DNA of 54,674 bases from Massilia sp. ZL223 (GTDB taxonomy: Bacteria; Pseudomonadota; Gammaproteobacteria; Burkholderiales; Burkholderiaceae_D): positions 1 to 54,674 of the forward strand of contig NZ_JAGPWD010000040.1 in the NCBI RefSeq assembly GCF_018119395.1, written 5' to 3'. Positions 1 through 8,399 of the stretch are shown here, one piece after another. A program made the position numbers and the translations under genes. The stretch's first letter is position 1. Every line of letters begins with the position of its first letter. The notes below the pieces were generated by a model. It ran no database searches. It was not told where the DNA came from and saw only the letters and a program-made list of their open reading frames with translations.

Positions 1-7
1 GCAGGCC

Positions 8-44
8 GGGACCTTGCCATTGGCAAGGTCCCGCTCAAGTTTTT
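8..44 (+). terminator. Terminator-like hairpin of a gene left of the window
   Basis: GGGACCTTGCCA (8-19) pairs perfectly with TGGCAAGGTCCC (21-32). A short T-run follows a few bases later at 40-44. It probably ends a plus-strand transcript entering from the left; no coding sequence for that gene is visible here. Confidence 0.5.
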
Positions 45-141
45 ATGCGCACGGCTTACTTCCGCCCCCGCCAACACGCCCCCCGCTTTTTTTGTATTAT
101 TCTTCATCAACCTTTTCACGCCGCACCCCGGCCGCGCGCAC

Positions 142-1155
142 ATGGACAGTATCGACCTCGAAGTACTGAAGACTTCCGCCGCCTGGCTCGCCGCCGGCCG
201 CCGCTGCCAGCTGGTCACGGTGATCAAGACCTGGGGCTCCAGTCCGCGCCCGATCGGCGCCACGCTCGGCATCTGCGAAGACGGCCAGGTGGTCGGCTCG
301 GTCTCGGGCGGCTGCATCGAGGACGACCTGATCGCCAAGGTGCGCGGCAACGGCATCGAATTTACCCGTCCGGAAATCGTCAGCTACGGCATCAGCGCCG
401 ACGAAGCCCACCGCTTCGGCCTGCCCTGCGGCGGCACCATCGAACTCGCCATCGAGCCGCTGTCGCGCGACAGCCGCATCGACGAACTGCTCGAGCGCCT
501 CGGCCAGGGCGAACTGGTCGAGCGCAGCATCGACCTCCAAACCGGCGCGGTCAGCCTGCGCCGCGCGGAAGCCTCCGCCATCCAGCGCGTCGAGGGCGAT
601 GTGCTGCACACCATCCACGGTCCGCGCTGGCGCCTGTACATCATCGGCGCCGGCCCGCTGTCGCGCTTCCTGGCCCAGGTGGCGGCCGGCATGGACTACC
701 GCGTCACCGTGTGCGACCCGCGCGAGGAATACCACAGCGGCTGGAACCTGCCCGGCGTGGAACTGGTCCACGTGATGCCGGACGACCTGGTAATCGAGGC
801 GAAGCTGGACGCGCGCAGCGCCGTGGTCGCGCTGACCCACGACCCCAAGCTGGACGACCTGGCGCTGATGGAAGCGCTCAAGTCGGAGGCCTTCTATGTC
901 GGCGCCATCGGCTCGCGCCTGAACAACAGCAAGCGGCGCGAACGCCTCAAGCTGTTCGACGTGACCGAGGACCAGCTGGCCAGGCTGCACGGCCCGATCG
1001 GCCTCTACATCGGCAGCAAGACGCCGGCCGAGATCGCGATCTCGATCATGGCCGAACTCACCGCCGTGAAGAACGGCGTTCCCGCGGAGATGCTGGTGCC
1101 GCATGCGGCGGCCATCGAAACGGCGTCCACCGAGGTCTGCGCACGCGCCGCCTGA
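142..1155 (+). CDS. XdhC/CoxI family protein
   Basis: This 337-residue protein belongs to the XdhC/CoxI family, whose members help insert or sulfurate the molybdenum cofactor of xanthine dehydrogenase-type enzymes. The N-terminal XdhC_CoxI part shows TWGSSPRPIGA and the glycine-rich VSGGCIEDDL at about residues 30-60. A C-terminal Rossmann-like domain starts at about residue 163 (YIIGAGPLSRFL) and carries the family signature GAIGSR near residue 254. ATG 142 begins where the family alignment begins. No molybdenum hydroxylase subunit gene lies in the window, so its client enzyme is unknown and may be encoded elsewhere. The family call is firm; the specific partner is not. Confidence 0.88.
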   Translation: MDSIDLEVLKTSAAWLAAGRRCQLVTVIKTWGSSPRPIGATLGICEDGQVVGSVSGGCIEDDLIAKVRGNGIEFTRPEIVSYGISADEAHRFGLPCGGTIELAIEPLSRDSRIDELLERLGQGELVERSIDLQTGAVSLRRAEASAIQRVEGDVLHTIHGPRWRLYIIGAGPLSRFLAQVAAGMDYRVTVCDPREEYHSGWNLPGVELVHVMPDDLVIEAKLDARSAVVALTHDPKLDDLALMEALKSEAFYVGAIGSRLNNSKRRERLKLFDVTEDQLARLHGPIGLYIGSKTPAEIAISIMAELTAVKNGVPAEMLVPHAAAIETASTEVCARAA

Positions 1156-1248
1156 ATTCGAAAGCAATGTAAAAGCAAAAAACGGATGGCGCGTCCCGGG
1201 CGGCGCCGCCACCATCACCTGTTCTCCCGTACTTCGAGCATCAACATC

Positions 1249-2157
1249 ATGAACACTGCAAACATGCTGCGCCTGGTCGCGCTGGCCGCCATCTGGGGCG
1301 GCTCCTTCCTCTTCATGCGCATCGCCGCGCCGGTACTCGGTCCCGCCGTGCTGATCGAATACCGGGTCGCCTTCGCCGCCCTGTTCCTGGCGGGTGTCGC
1401 CTGGGTGCTGCGCAAGCGCGCCTCGACCGCGCCGCTCAATCTGCGTGAGCACTGGAAGCACTACCTGATCCTGGGCCTGTTCAATTCCGCCCTGCCCTTC
1501 GTGCTGTTCGCCTTCGCAGCCCGCACCCTGTCGGCATCGGTGCTGTCGGTGCTGAACGCCACCGCGCCGATGTGGGGCGCGCTGGTGGCCTTCGTGTGGG
1601 CGCGCCAGCCGGTCAGCGGACGGGCGGCGCTGGGCCTGGTGCTGGGCACCATCGGCGTGGCCCTGCTGGTCGGCTTCGACCACGTGTCCGACCTGCCCGG
1701 CGCCGGCCTGGCCGTGGGCGCGGCCCTGATCGCGGCGCTCAGCTACAGCATCGCCAGCCAGTACGCCAAGTCGGCCAAGGCCGTGCCGCCCTTCGCCAAT
1801 GCCCATGGCTCGATGTGGGCGGCCGCGCTCCTGGTGCTGCCGGTGATTCCGCTCTTCCCTTCGCCCGGCGAACCGACCGTCGGCATCATGGCCGCCGTGC
1901 TCGCGCTCGGCGTGCTGTGCAGCGGCATCGCCTACATCATCTACTTCAAGCTGATCGAGGAAGTCGGCACCACCTCGGCCCTCACCGTGACCTTCCTGAA
2001 CCCGGTCTTCGGCATCCTGTGGGGCGCGATCTTCCTGCATGAAGTGGTGGGCTGGCACACGCTGGCCGGTTCGGCCATCGTCCTGCTGGGCACGGCGCTG
2101 GTGACCGGCTTCACGCCCTCCTTCCTGCGCGCACCCGCAGCCGCGCAAGGGAAATGA
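1249..2157 (+). CDS. EamA/DMT-superfamily transporter
   Basis: A 302-residue inner-membrane protein of the drug/metabolite transporter superfamily, with about ten hydrophobic segments in two EamA repeats. The first repeat opens with LAAIWGGSFLFMRIA and the second begins around ALIAALSYSIASQYAKSA. ATG 1249 was chosen because translation from the upstream ATG 1186 adds a basic, non-hydrophobic leader unlike the family. The stop codon overlaps the first possible start of the glycosylase gene, so the two are probably co-transcribed. The substrate cannot be read from the sequence; relatives export amino acids or other small metabolites. Confidence 0.85.
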   Translation: MNTANMLRLVALAAIWGGSFLFMRIAAPVLGPAVLIEYRVAFAALFLAGVAWVLRKRASTAPLNLREHWKHYLILGLFNSALPFVLFAFAARTLSASVLSVLNATAPMWGALVAFVWARQPVSGRAALGLVLGTIGVALLVGFDHVSDLPGAGLAVGAALIAALSYSIASQYAKSAKAVPPFANAHGSMWAAALLVLPVIPLFPSPGEPTVGIMAAVLALGVLCSGIAYIIYFKLIEEVGTTSALTVTFLNPVFGILWGAIFLHEVVGWHTLAGSAIVLLGTALVTGFTPSFLRAPAAAQGK

Positions 2158-3098
2158 TGGGCGAATTGAACATCCCCCTGCCCGCGGGCTACCGCGTGCA
2201 GGACGTGCTGGCCTTCCACAGCCGCGATGCGGAAGGCGTGGCCGAGCAGATCACCGAACAAGGCCTGCGCAAAGGCATCCTGCTCGGCGGCGTGCCGGTG
2301 CTGATCGACATCGCCTTCCCTACGAATGCCAAGGACGCTACCAACGCGGCGAAAAAGGCCAAGACCACGAAGGCCGTGGAAGGCATGGCCCTGTGCCGCG
2401 TCGTTCCGGACGGCGAGCTCACGGCGGCCCAACAGCAGGCAGTAGAAGACGCCCTGCTCAACATGCTGGGGCTGCGCATCGACCCGGCCGCCTTCGCAGA
2501 CTTCGCGCGCGCCGATCCGGTGCTCGGCCCCATCCTGGCGCGCCAGCCGGGGCTGCGCATCGTGCAGTCCGCCACCGTGTTCGAGGCCCTGACCTGGGCC
2601 ATCATTGGCCAGCAGATCAACCTGAGCTTTGCCATCTCGCTGCGCCGCAGCCTGATCCAGGTCGCCGGCCGCCCGCATTCCAGCGGCCTGTGGTGCTACC
2701 CGGAAGCGTCCGACGTCGCCCGCCTGCAGCTCGACGAGCTCACCAGCCGCAAGTTTTCGCGCGCGAAAGCCGAGACCGTCCTGCGCCTGGCCCAGCTGGT
2801 GGACGAAGGCAAGCTGTCCCTGGCGCGCGACCGCGACCCCATGGAGGTCAGCCGCGAACTGCTGGCCGTCAAGGGCATCGGCCCCTGGACCGTCAACTAC
2901 GCCTTGCTGCGCGGCTATGGCTACCCCGACTGCTCGCTGCACGGCGACGTGGCGGTGCGCACAGCCTTCCACCAGCTGATGGGAGGCGAAGCACGGCCGG
3001 ACATCGCCGAAGCCGAACGCCTGCTGGAGCGCTACAAGCCGCACCGGACCATGGCCGCCGCCTACCTGTGGGCCAGCCTCAGCGACCAGGCCGGCTGA
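2157..3098 (+). CDS. alkA: DNA-3-methyladenine glycosylase II (AlkA-like)
   Basis: A 313-residue base-excision repair glycosylase that removes alkylated bases such as 3-methyladenine. It has an AlkA-type N-terminal domain followed by an HhH-GPD domain: the helix-hairpin-helix reads LLAVKGIGPWTVNYAL, and the presumed catalytic aspartate lies in LHGDVAVR at about residue 264. Two ATGs are in register (2154 and 2157). The AAGGGA ribosome-binding sequence at 2147-2152 is better spaced for 2157. The start overlaps the stop of the EamA transporter. It carries no Ada-type methyltransferase domain, so it is a stand-alone glycosylase. Confidence 0.88.
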   Translation: MGELNIPLPAGYRVQDVLAFHSRDAEGVAEQITEQGLRKGILLGGVPVLIDIAFPTNAKDATNAAKKAKTTKAVEGMALCRVVPDGELTAAQQQAVEDALLNMLGLRIDPAAFADFARADPVLGPILARQPGLRIVQSATVFEALTWAIIGQQINLSFAISLRRSLIQVAGRPHSSGLWCYPEASDVARLQLDELTSRKFSRAKAETVLRLAQLVDEGKLSLARDRDPMEVSRELLAVKGIGPWTVNYALLRGYGYPDCSLHGDVAVRTAFHQLMGGEARPDIAEAERLLERYKPHRTMAAAYLWASLSDQAG

Positions 3099-3110
3099 GC
3101 CCAGGCGGAC

Positions 3111-3524
3111 TTAATTCCAGCGCGGCAGGCCTTCGAACTGCTGCGCTCCTTCTCCCGAAAACCGGATCAGTTCCGCCAGCGGCACGGTGGCCAGGTTGTC
3201 GCGGCCGTAGTGCCCGCCGAGCGCGCTGGGAATCTTGAGGCAGTACTTGCGCCCGTCCGGGAGCGGCCCCAGCGCCGCCTCGGCCAGGCACACGACTTCC
3301 GGCATATACCAATCGTTGAGAAAATCCTGGTTGTACGAGAGCGCGTCGAAATCGGCCCTGCTGCTGGCCACCGGTTCGCAGCACAGGTCTTGCGGGCGCA
3401 GTCGCCAGTAGTGGTCGTCCTCGTCGCGGATGATGAGGTTACCGAACGCATTGGCCCCGAGGACTTCGACGGCCTTCAGGCCGACCCAGCCCCAGGAATC
3501 GTTGATATCGTCGACATGGATCAT
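3111..3524 (-). CDS. DUF1851 / Tdi1-like immunity-domain protein
   Basis: A 137-residue acidic soluble protein matching the DUF1851 family, whose name derives from T6SS immunity protein Tdi1. The recognisable core is FGNLIIRDEDDHYWRLRPQDL followed by a conserved DFDALSYNQDFLNDWYMPE region. ATG 3524 is preferred over ATGs 27 and 42 bases upstream because AAGGGG stands 5-6 bases before it. It runs convergent to the glycosylase gene. No toxin, PAAR or VgrG gene is nearby, so an immunity role is only a family-based possibility; many members are solitary proteins of unknown role. Confidence 0.68.
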   Translation of the reverse strand: MIHVDDINDSWGWVGLKAVEVLGANAFGNLIIRDEDDHYWRLRPQDLCCEPVASSRADFDALSYNQDFLNDWYMPEVVCLAEAALGPLPDGRKYCLKIPSALGGHYGRDNLATVPLAELIRFSGEGAQQFEGLPRWN

Positions 3525-3663
3525 GGTTGCCCCTTGCATGCTCGCCCCTTGCAGTACGGCCGGCATGCGCCAGCCTTTGCCGGTTGGACCAGGGGGATGC
3601 GGGAAGATTGCAGGCGAACGCGGCAGGATTGACCTGGATCGAGGAAGATACGCGCCGAAATGG

Positions 3664-3699
3664 AAAAAGCCGCCGATTCTTGCGAACCGGCGGCTTTTC
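3664..3699 (-). terminator. Terminator of the initiator tRNA gene
   Basis: AAAAGCCGCCG and CGGCGGCTTTT form an 11-bp inverted repeat just 3' of the tRNA. On the minus strand the second arm runs into CTTTTTCC, giving a rho-independent terminator. Confidence 0.75.
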
Positions 3700-3705
3700 G
3701 AATTC

Positions 3706-3782
3706 TGGTTGCGGGGACAGGATTTGAACCTGTGACCTTCGGGTTATGAGCCCGACGAGCTGCCAGACTGCTCCACCCCGCG
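3706..3782 (-). tRNA. tRNA-fMet (CAT), initiator
   Basis: A 77-nt cloverleaf on the minus strand with encoded CCA (3706-3708). The anticodon is CAT, flanked by an anticodon stem with three consecutive G-C pairs (GGG/CCC). The first base C1 faces A72, so the end of the acceptor stem is unpaired. These two hallmarks identify it as the initiator rather than the elongator. The T-arm reads AGGTTCAAATCCT. Confidence 0.96.
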
Positions 3783-3966
3783 TCTGATGGTTCGTATTAT
3801 ACGCAGCTTCTACCTTTTAGGCAAACTCAATCCAGCCGCGATGTGCGATTGCAGCAGCTTATGACTCATGCATAAGCGCCGCAGCCCGCTTTCCAGGCCC
3901 TTGCCGGACCACATGAGCACTGCAATCAGTGTAAAGTAAAGGGCAATACCAATTCGTCGATGACCT

Positions 3967-4548
3967 ATGAAATTCTGCTCCGAGTGCGCCCATCCTGTCG
4001 CGCTGGCCATTCCTGAAGGCGACAACCGGCCGCGCTACGTCTGCACGCACTGCCACACGATCCATTATCACAATCCCAAGCTGGTCATCGGCTCCATTCC
4101 CGTCTGGGAACAGGACGGCAAGCTGCAAGTGCTGCTGTGCCGCCGCGCCATCGAGCCGCGCTACGGCTACTGGACCTTGCCGGCCGGCTTCATGGAAAAC
4201 GAAGAGACCACTGAGCAGGCCGCCGTGCGCGAAACCGAAGAGGAAGCCGGCGCCAACGTCGAGCTCGGCAACCTGTTCACCCTGCTGAACGTGGCCCACG
4301 TGCACCAGGTGCACCTGTTCTACCTGGCGCGCCTGCGCGACCTCGATTTCGCGCCGGGTATCGAAAGCCTGGAAGTCAAACTGTTCACGGAAGCCGAGAT
4401 CCCCTGGGACGAGCTGGCCTTCCCCACCATCCGCAGCACCCTGGAACTCTTCTTTGCCGACCGGATCAAAGTGCGCGAGGGCGGCAGCTATGGATTCCAC
4501 AGCCGGGATATCGTGCGCCCCATGCTCGCGCCGCGCGGGCCCGACTGA
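3967..4548 (+). CDS. Nudix hydrolase with N-terminal zinc ribbon
   Basis: A 193-residue Nudix phosphohydrolase. An N-terminal zinc ribbon is formed by C4-x2-C7 and a second CTHC pair near residues 27-30. The Nudix box begins at GFMENEETTEQ and continues REU-x-EE-x-G as RETEEEAG, at about residues 75-97, with all metal-binding glutamates present. The architecture resembles NudC-like or zinc-ribbon Nudix proteins that act on dinucleotides such as NADH, but the C-terminal specificity motif of NudC was not identified. It lies 15 bases upstream of aat, in the same orientation, and probably shares its transcript. Confidence 0.85.
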   Translation: MKFCSECAHPVALAIPEGDNRPRYVCTHCHTIHYHNPKLVIGSIPVWEQDGKLQVLLCRRAIEPRYGYWTLPAGFMENEETTEQAAVRETEEEAGANVELGNLFTLLNVAHVHQVHLFYLARLRDLDFAPGIESLEVKLFTEAEIPWDELAFPTIRSTLELFFADRIKVREGGSYGFHSRDIVRPMLAPRGPD

Positions 4549-4563
4549 CCCGGCGAGGCCCGC

Positions 4564-5286
4564 ATGATCCCCTGGCTCGAGAGCGATACGCCTTTTCCCG
4601 ACGTGTCCGAGGCATTGACCGTGGACGCGCCCGGCCTGCTCGCGGCCGGCGCCGACCTCTCGCCCCAGCGCCTGCTGCTTGCGTACCAGAACGGGATTTT
4701 CCCCTGGTTTTCGGAAGGCCAGCCCATCCTGTGGTGGAGCACCGATCCGCGCATGGTGCTGCTCACCGAGCAGTTCAAGGTCAGCGACAGCCTGAAAAAG
4801 ACCCTGCGCAAGGTCGAGCGCAGCCGCGTCGAGGGCGGGCCTTGGGACGTGCGCTTCGACACCGCCTTCGAAGAGGTGATGCGCGCCTGCGCGGCTCCGC
4901 GGCGCGACGGACCCGGAACCTGGATTTCGGAAGACATCATCGACGGCTACACTGGCCTGCACCAGATGGGCTATGCCCACTCGGCCGAGGTCTGGCTGGA
5001 CGGCGAGCTGGTCGGCGGCGCGTATGGCGTGTGCATCGGCCGCATGTTCTATGGCGAATCGATGTTCGCACGCGTCTCGGATGCGTCCAAGGTGGCGCTC
5101 GCCTACCTGGTGTCCTTCCTGCGCGGGCATGGCGTGCGCATGATCGACTGCCAGCAGGAGACCGGCCACCTGGCGTCGCTGGGCGCTGCGCCGATCCCGC
5201 GCAGCCGCTTCCTCGAGCATCTGCGCGCTGCGATCCGCGAACCGGCCATCACGCAATGGAAGGTGGCGGCACCGTTGACTGGCTAA
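4564..5286 (+). CDS. aat: Leucyl/phenylalanyl-tRNA-protein transferase
   Basis: A 240-residue Aat enzyme, which transfers leucine or phenylalanine from aminoacyl-tRNA to N-terminal Lys or Arg residues, making substrates for ClpS/ClpAP. Signature stretches are FPWFSEGQPILWWSTDPRMV at about residues 45-65 and GGAYGVCIGRMFYGESMF at about residues 145-165. Length is typical of the family. It sits directly upstream of bpt, so both bacterial N-degron transferases are encoded side by side, as is common in Betaproteobacteria. Confidence 0.96.
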   Translation: MIPWLESDTPFPDVSEALTVDAPGLLAAGADLSPQRLLLAYQNGIFPWFSEGQPILWWSTDPRMVLLTEQFKVSDSLKKTLRKVERSRVEGGPWDVRFDTAFEEVMRACAAPRRDGPGTWISEDIIDGYTGLHQMGYAHSAEVWLDGELVGGAYGVCIGRMFYGESMFARVSDASKVALAYLVSFLRGHGVRMIDCQQETGHLASLGAAPIPRSRFLEHLRAAIREPAITQWKVAAPLTG

Positions 5287-5348
5287 CACTGTGCGCAGCG
5301 CGATTTCGCTAAAATAGGTTTCACCACGTCGTCTCGAGAGCTTTTTGC

Positions 5349-6077
5349 ATGACGCACCTAAATGACCTGCCCTTCGCAACGCTGCAGTTCTATACCACGG
5401 CGCCCTATCCGTGCAGCTATCTCGATTCCCGCCAGGCCAGGTCGCAGGTGGCGACGCCCTCGCACCTCATCAATGCCGACGTGTATTCCGAGCTGGTGAA
5501 GAACGGTTTCCGCCGCAGCGGCATCTTCACCTACCGTCCCTATTGCGACGGCTGCCAGGCCTGCATCCCGGTGCGTGTCAAGTGCGAGGACTTCACGCCC
5601 AACCGCACCCAGCGCCGCGCGTGGAAGCGCCACGGCGAGCTGGTCGCGATGGTGGCCAACCTGGCTTTCTCGGACGAGCACTACGCGCTCTACCTGCGCT
5701 ACCAGACCACGCGCCACGTCGGCGGCGGCATGGACCAGGACAGCCGCGACCAGTACGCCCAGTTCCTGCTGCAGAGCCGGGTCAACACGCGCCTGGTCGA
5801 GTTCCGCGAGCCGGACGGCACCCTGCGCATGGTCTCGATCATCGACGTGCTGTCGGACGGCCTGTCCTCGGTGTACACCTTCTTCGATCCGGACGTCGAA
5901 GGCGCCTCCTACGGCACTTACAACGTGATGTGGCAGGTGAACCAGGCGCGCGAGCTCGGCCTGGGCTATGTCTACCTGGGCTACTGGATCGAACAAAGCC
6001 CGAAGATGGCCTACAAGATCAATTTCCGCCCGCTGGAAGCGCGCGTCAACGGCGTCTGGAGCGTCCTGGAGCGCTGA
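5349..6077 (+). CDS. bpt: Aspartate/glutamate leucyltransferase (Bpt)
   Basis: A 242-residue protein of the ATE-related bacterial transferase family, often labelled arginyltransferase. Bpt adds leucine from Leu-tRNA to N-terminal Asp or Glu. The N-terminal cysteine region is intact: a Cys in YPCSYLDSRQARS and the pair CDGCQACIPVRV at about residues 60-72. The conserved C-terminal GYWIEQSPKMAYK is near residue 220. Together with Aat it feeds the ClpS-dependent N-end rule. The 62-base gap after aat shows no terminator, so co-transcription is likely. Confidence 0.94.
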   Translation: MTHLNDLPFATLQFYTTAPYPCSYLDSRQARSQVATPSHLINADVYSELVKNGFRRSGIFTYRPYCDGCQACIPVRVKCEDFTPNRTQRRAWKRHGELVAMVANLAFSDEHYALYLRYQTTRHVGGGMDQDSRDQYAQFLLQSRVNTRLVEFREPDGTLRMVSIIDVLSDGLSSVYTFFDPDVEGASYGTYNVMWQVNQARELGLGYVYLGYWIEQSPKMAYKINFRPLEARVNGVWSVLER

Positions 6078-6145
6078 CAACGCCCGGCGATCCTCTACGG
6101 GTCGCCGCACGGTAGAATGGCGGGGATTATCACACTGAGCACCCC

Positions 6146-7183
6146 ATGTCCGACAAACTCCTGTACGCCCTTGCCCGTCCCGTGCTGTTCTCGCTCGATC
6201 CCGAGGCGGCCCACAACCTGACCCTGCCGGCCCTGCGCCGCGCCGCCGAACTCGGCCTGACCAGCGTGGTCAAGAAACCCCAGCCCGACCCGCGCACCGT
6301 CATGGGCATCACCTTCCCCAACCCGGTCGGCCTGGCCGCCGGCCTGGACAAGGATGGCGCCTACATCGACGGCCTGGCCGCGCTCGGCTTCGGCTCGATC
6401 GAGATCGGCACCGTGACGCCGCGCGGCCAGATGGGCAACCCGAAGCCGCGCATGTTCCGCCTGCCGAAGGCGCGCGGCATCATCAACCGCATGGGCTTCA
6501 ACAACGGCGGCGTGGACGCCTTCGTGGCCAACGTGCAGGCTTCGCGCTTCTACCAGGAGCGCCAGGGCGTGCTGGGCCTGAACATCGGCAAGAACGCCGA
6601 CACCCCGATCGAGCGCGCCGCCGAGGATTACCTGCACTGCCTGCGCCGCGTCTATCCCTACGCGAGCTATGTGACGGTCAATATCTCCTCGCCCAACACC
6701 AAGAACCTGCGCCAGCTGCAGGGTGCGTCGGAACTGGACGCCCTGCTCTCCCAGCTCAAGCAGGAGCAGTCGCGCCTGGCCGACGAGTACGGCCATTACG
6801 TGCCGGTGGCGCTGAAGATCGCGCCGGACGTGGACGGCGACCAGATCCGCGACATCGCCGGCGCCCTGCTGCGCCACAAGATCGACGGCGTGATCGCCAC
6901 CAACACCACGCTCAACCGCCGCGATGTGGAAGGCATGAAGCATGCGAACGAAGCCGGCGGCCTGTCGGGCGCGCCGGTGTTCGAGCAGTCGAACATCGTG
7001 ATCCGCGCGCTCAAGGCCGAGCTGGGCGAGGAAGTGCCGATCATCGGCGTGGGCGGCATCATGCGCGGCCAGGATGCGCGCGCCAAGATCGCTGCCGGCG
7101 CCAAGCTGGTGCAGCTGTACAGCGGCCTGATCTACGCGGGCCCGGCGCTGGTGCGCGAGTGCGCCGACGCGCTGCGCACATGA
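6146..7183 (+). CDS. pyrD: Dihydroorotate dehydrogenase, quinone-dependent (class 2)
   Basis: A 345-residue class 2 enzyme that oxidises dihydroorotate to orotate in pyrimidine synthesis and passes electrons to ubiquinone at the inner membrane. The N-terminal amphipathic membrane-associating region (ALARPVLFSLDPEAAHNLT) marks class 2. FMN- and substrate-site motifs include NRMGFNNGG, VNISSPNTKNLR with the catalytic serine, LKIAPD and GVGGIM. Start and length agree with family members. The next gene follows after a short gap. Confidence 0.96.
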   Translation: MSDKLLYALARPVLFSLDPEAAHNLTLPALRRAAELGLTSVVKKPQPDPRTVMGITFPNPVGLAAGLDKDGAYIDGLAALGFGSIEIGTVTPRGQMGNPKPRMFRLPKARGIINRMGFNNGGVDAFVANVQASRFYQERQGVLGLNIGKNADTPIERAAEDYLHCLRRVYPYASYVTVNISSPNTKNLRQLQGASELDALLSQLKQEQSRLADEYGHYVPVALKIAPDVDGDQIRDIAGALLRHKIDGVIATNTTLNRRDVEGMKHANEAGGLSGAPVFEQSNIVIRALKAELGEEVPIIGVGGIMRGQDARAKIAAGAKLVQLYSGLIYAGPALVRECADALRT

Positions 7184-7196
7184 CAGGAGCGTGAAC

Positions 7197-8243
7197 ATGG
7201 AACGCAGGCAGCTGGGCCGCACGGATTTGATGGTGTCGACGGTCTGCCTCGGCACCATGACCTTCGGCGAGCAGAACAGCGAAGCGGACGCGCACGGCCA
7301 GCTCGATCTCGCACTGGAGCGCGGCGTCAACTTCATCGACACCGCCGAGATGTACCCGGTGATGCCGAACGCGGCCACGCAAGGCTCGACCGAGCGCTTC
7401 ATCGGCACCTGGCTCAAGAAGAGCGGCCGGCGCCCGGACGTGGTGCTGGCCACCAAGGTGGCCGGGCCGAATCCGCACGCGCCCTGGATTCGCGGGCCGC
7501 AGCACAACCTCGGCCGGACCGACATCCGCGCGGCGGTCGAGGACAGCCTGCGGCGTTTGCAGACCGACTATATCGACCTGTACCAGCTGCACTGGCCGAG
7601 CCGGAACCTGCCGGTTTTCGGGGCGAACCAGTTCAACCCGGAGGCCGAGCGCGCGGCGGTGCCGATCGAAGAGAGCCTGATGGCGCTGGGGGAGCTGATC
7701 GACGAGGGCAAGATCCGCCACATCGGCGTGTCGAACGAGAGCGCCTGGGGCGTGTGCGAGTTCGTCAAGCTTTCGGAGATGAAGGGCCTGCCGAGGATCG
7801 CGACGATCCAGAATCTGTACAACCTGACGGCGCGGGCCTTCGAGACCAGTTTGCTGGATGAAGCGTGCTTCCGCAGCGATGTCAGTTTGCTGGCGTATAG
7901 CCCGCTGGCGTTCGGGCAGCTGACGGCCAAGTACCTGGACGATCCCAAGGCGCAGGGGCGGCTGAATATTTTTCCGAAGAGCTGGAGTCCGCGTTACCTG
8001 CGGCCGGCGGTGCTGGCGGCGTGCGCGGAGTATGCGAAGCTGGCGCGGGAGAATGGATTGAGCCCGGCTCAGATGGCGCTGGCGTGGTGTTATTCGCGGT
8101 GGTTCGTGGGGTCGACCATTATTGGGGCGACGTCGCTGGCGCAGCTGGAGGAGAACATCGGGGCGGTGGAGGTGAAGCTGTCAGCGGATGTGGTTGCAGC
8201 GATCGATGAGATTCATGCGCGGTTCACCAATCCTGGGCAGTGA
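7197..8243 (+). CDS. Aldo/keto reductase (Tas-like)
   Basis: A 348-residue NADP(H)-dependent oxidoreductase of the aldo/keto reductase family, close to Tas/YajO-type members. The tetrad is visible as FIDTAEMY (Asp and Tyr), ATKV (Lys) and YQLHWP (His). ATG 7197 is preferred over GTG 7191 because AGGAG at 7185-7189 is one base from GTG but seven from ATG. The last quarter uses noticeably more G-rich third positions and TTG/GGG codons than the first part. The physiological substrate is unknown. Confidence 0.9.
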   Translation: MERRQLGRTDLMVSTVCLGTMTFGEQNSEADAHGQLDLALERGVNFIDTAEMYPVMPNAATQGSTERFIGTWLKKSGRRPDVVLATKVAGPNPHAPWIRGPQHNLGRTDIRAAVEDSLRRLQTDYIDLYQLHWPSRNLPVFGANQFNPEAERAAVPIEESLMALGELIDEGKIRHIGVSNESAWGVCEFVKLSEMKGLPRIATIQNLYNLTARAFETSLLDEACFRSDVSLLAYSPLAFGQLTAKYLDDPKAQGRLNIFPKSWSPRYLRPAVLAACAEYAKLARENGLSPAQMALAWCYSRWFVGSTIIGATSLAQLEENIGAVEVKLSADVVAAIDEIHARFTNPGQ

Positions 8244-8267
8244 TCGGCGCTAACGCTGTTCACGCAA

Positions 8268-8298
8268 AACTTGGGTTCCGGCCTTCGCCGGAACGACG
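8268..8298 (+). repeat. REP-like unit A
   Basis: A 31-bp unit running from AACTTGGGTTCC to GGAACGACG, containing the hairpin TTCCGGC-CTTC-GCCGGAA-like core. Unit B at 8345-8375 is its exact reverse complement, so the two form a large inverted pair in the convergent gap between the reductase and cysB. Two further copies lie at 25465-25567. Confidence 0.85.
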
Positions 8299-8344
8299 TG
8301 CTGAGGGCGGTGGTGCATTAAAAGATAACCACTAACCTAAAGAC

Positions 8345-8375
8345 CGTCGTTCCGGCGAAGGCCGGAACCCAAGTT
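8345..8375 (-). repeat. REP-like unit B (inverted copy of unit A)
   Basis: The exact reverse complement of the unit at 8268-8298, 46 bases away. The pair could fold into one long hairpin, or each unit into its own, and may act as a bidirectional terminator or mRNA stabiliser for the converging genes. Confidence 0.85.
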
Positions 8376-8399
8376 TCTTCGAGCAGCCACGAGCTCAAC

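Noticed and set aside
97..2148. A 683-codon open frame on the minus strand across the XdhC and EamA genes
   Set aside because: High GC leaves few stop codons in shadow frames. The translation is an Arg/His/Gly/Gln-rich low-complexity string, while the plus-strand genes have clear homology.
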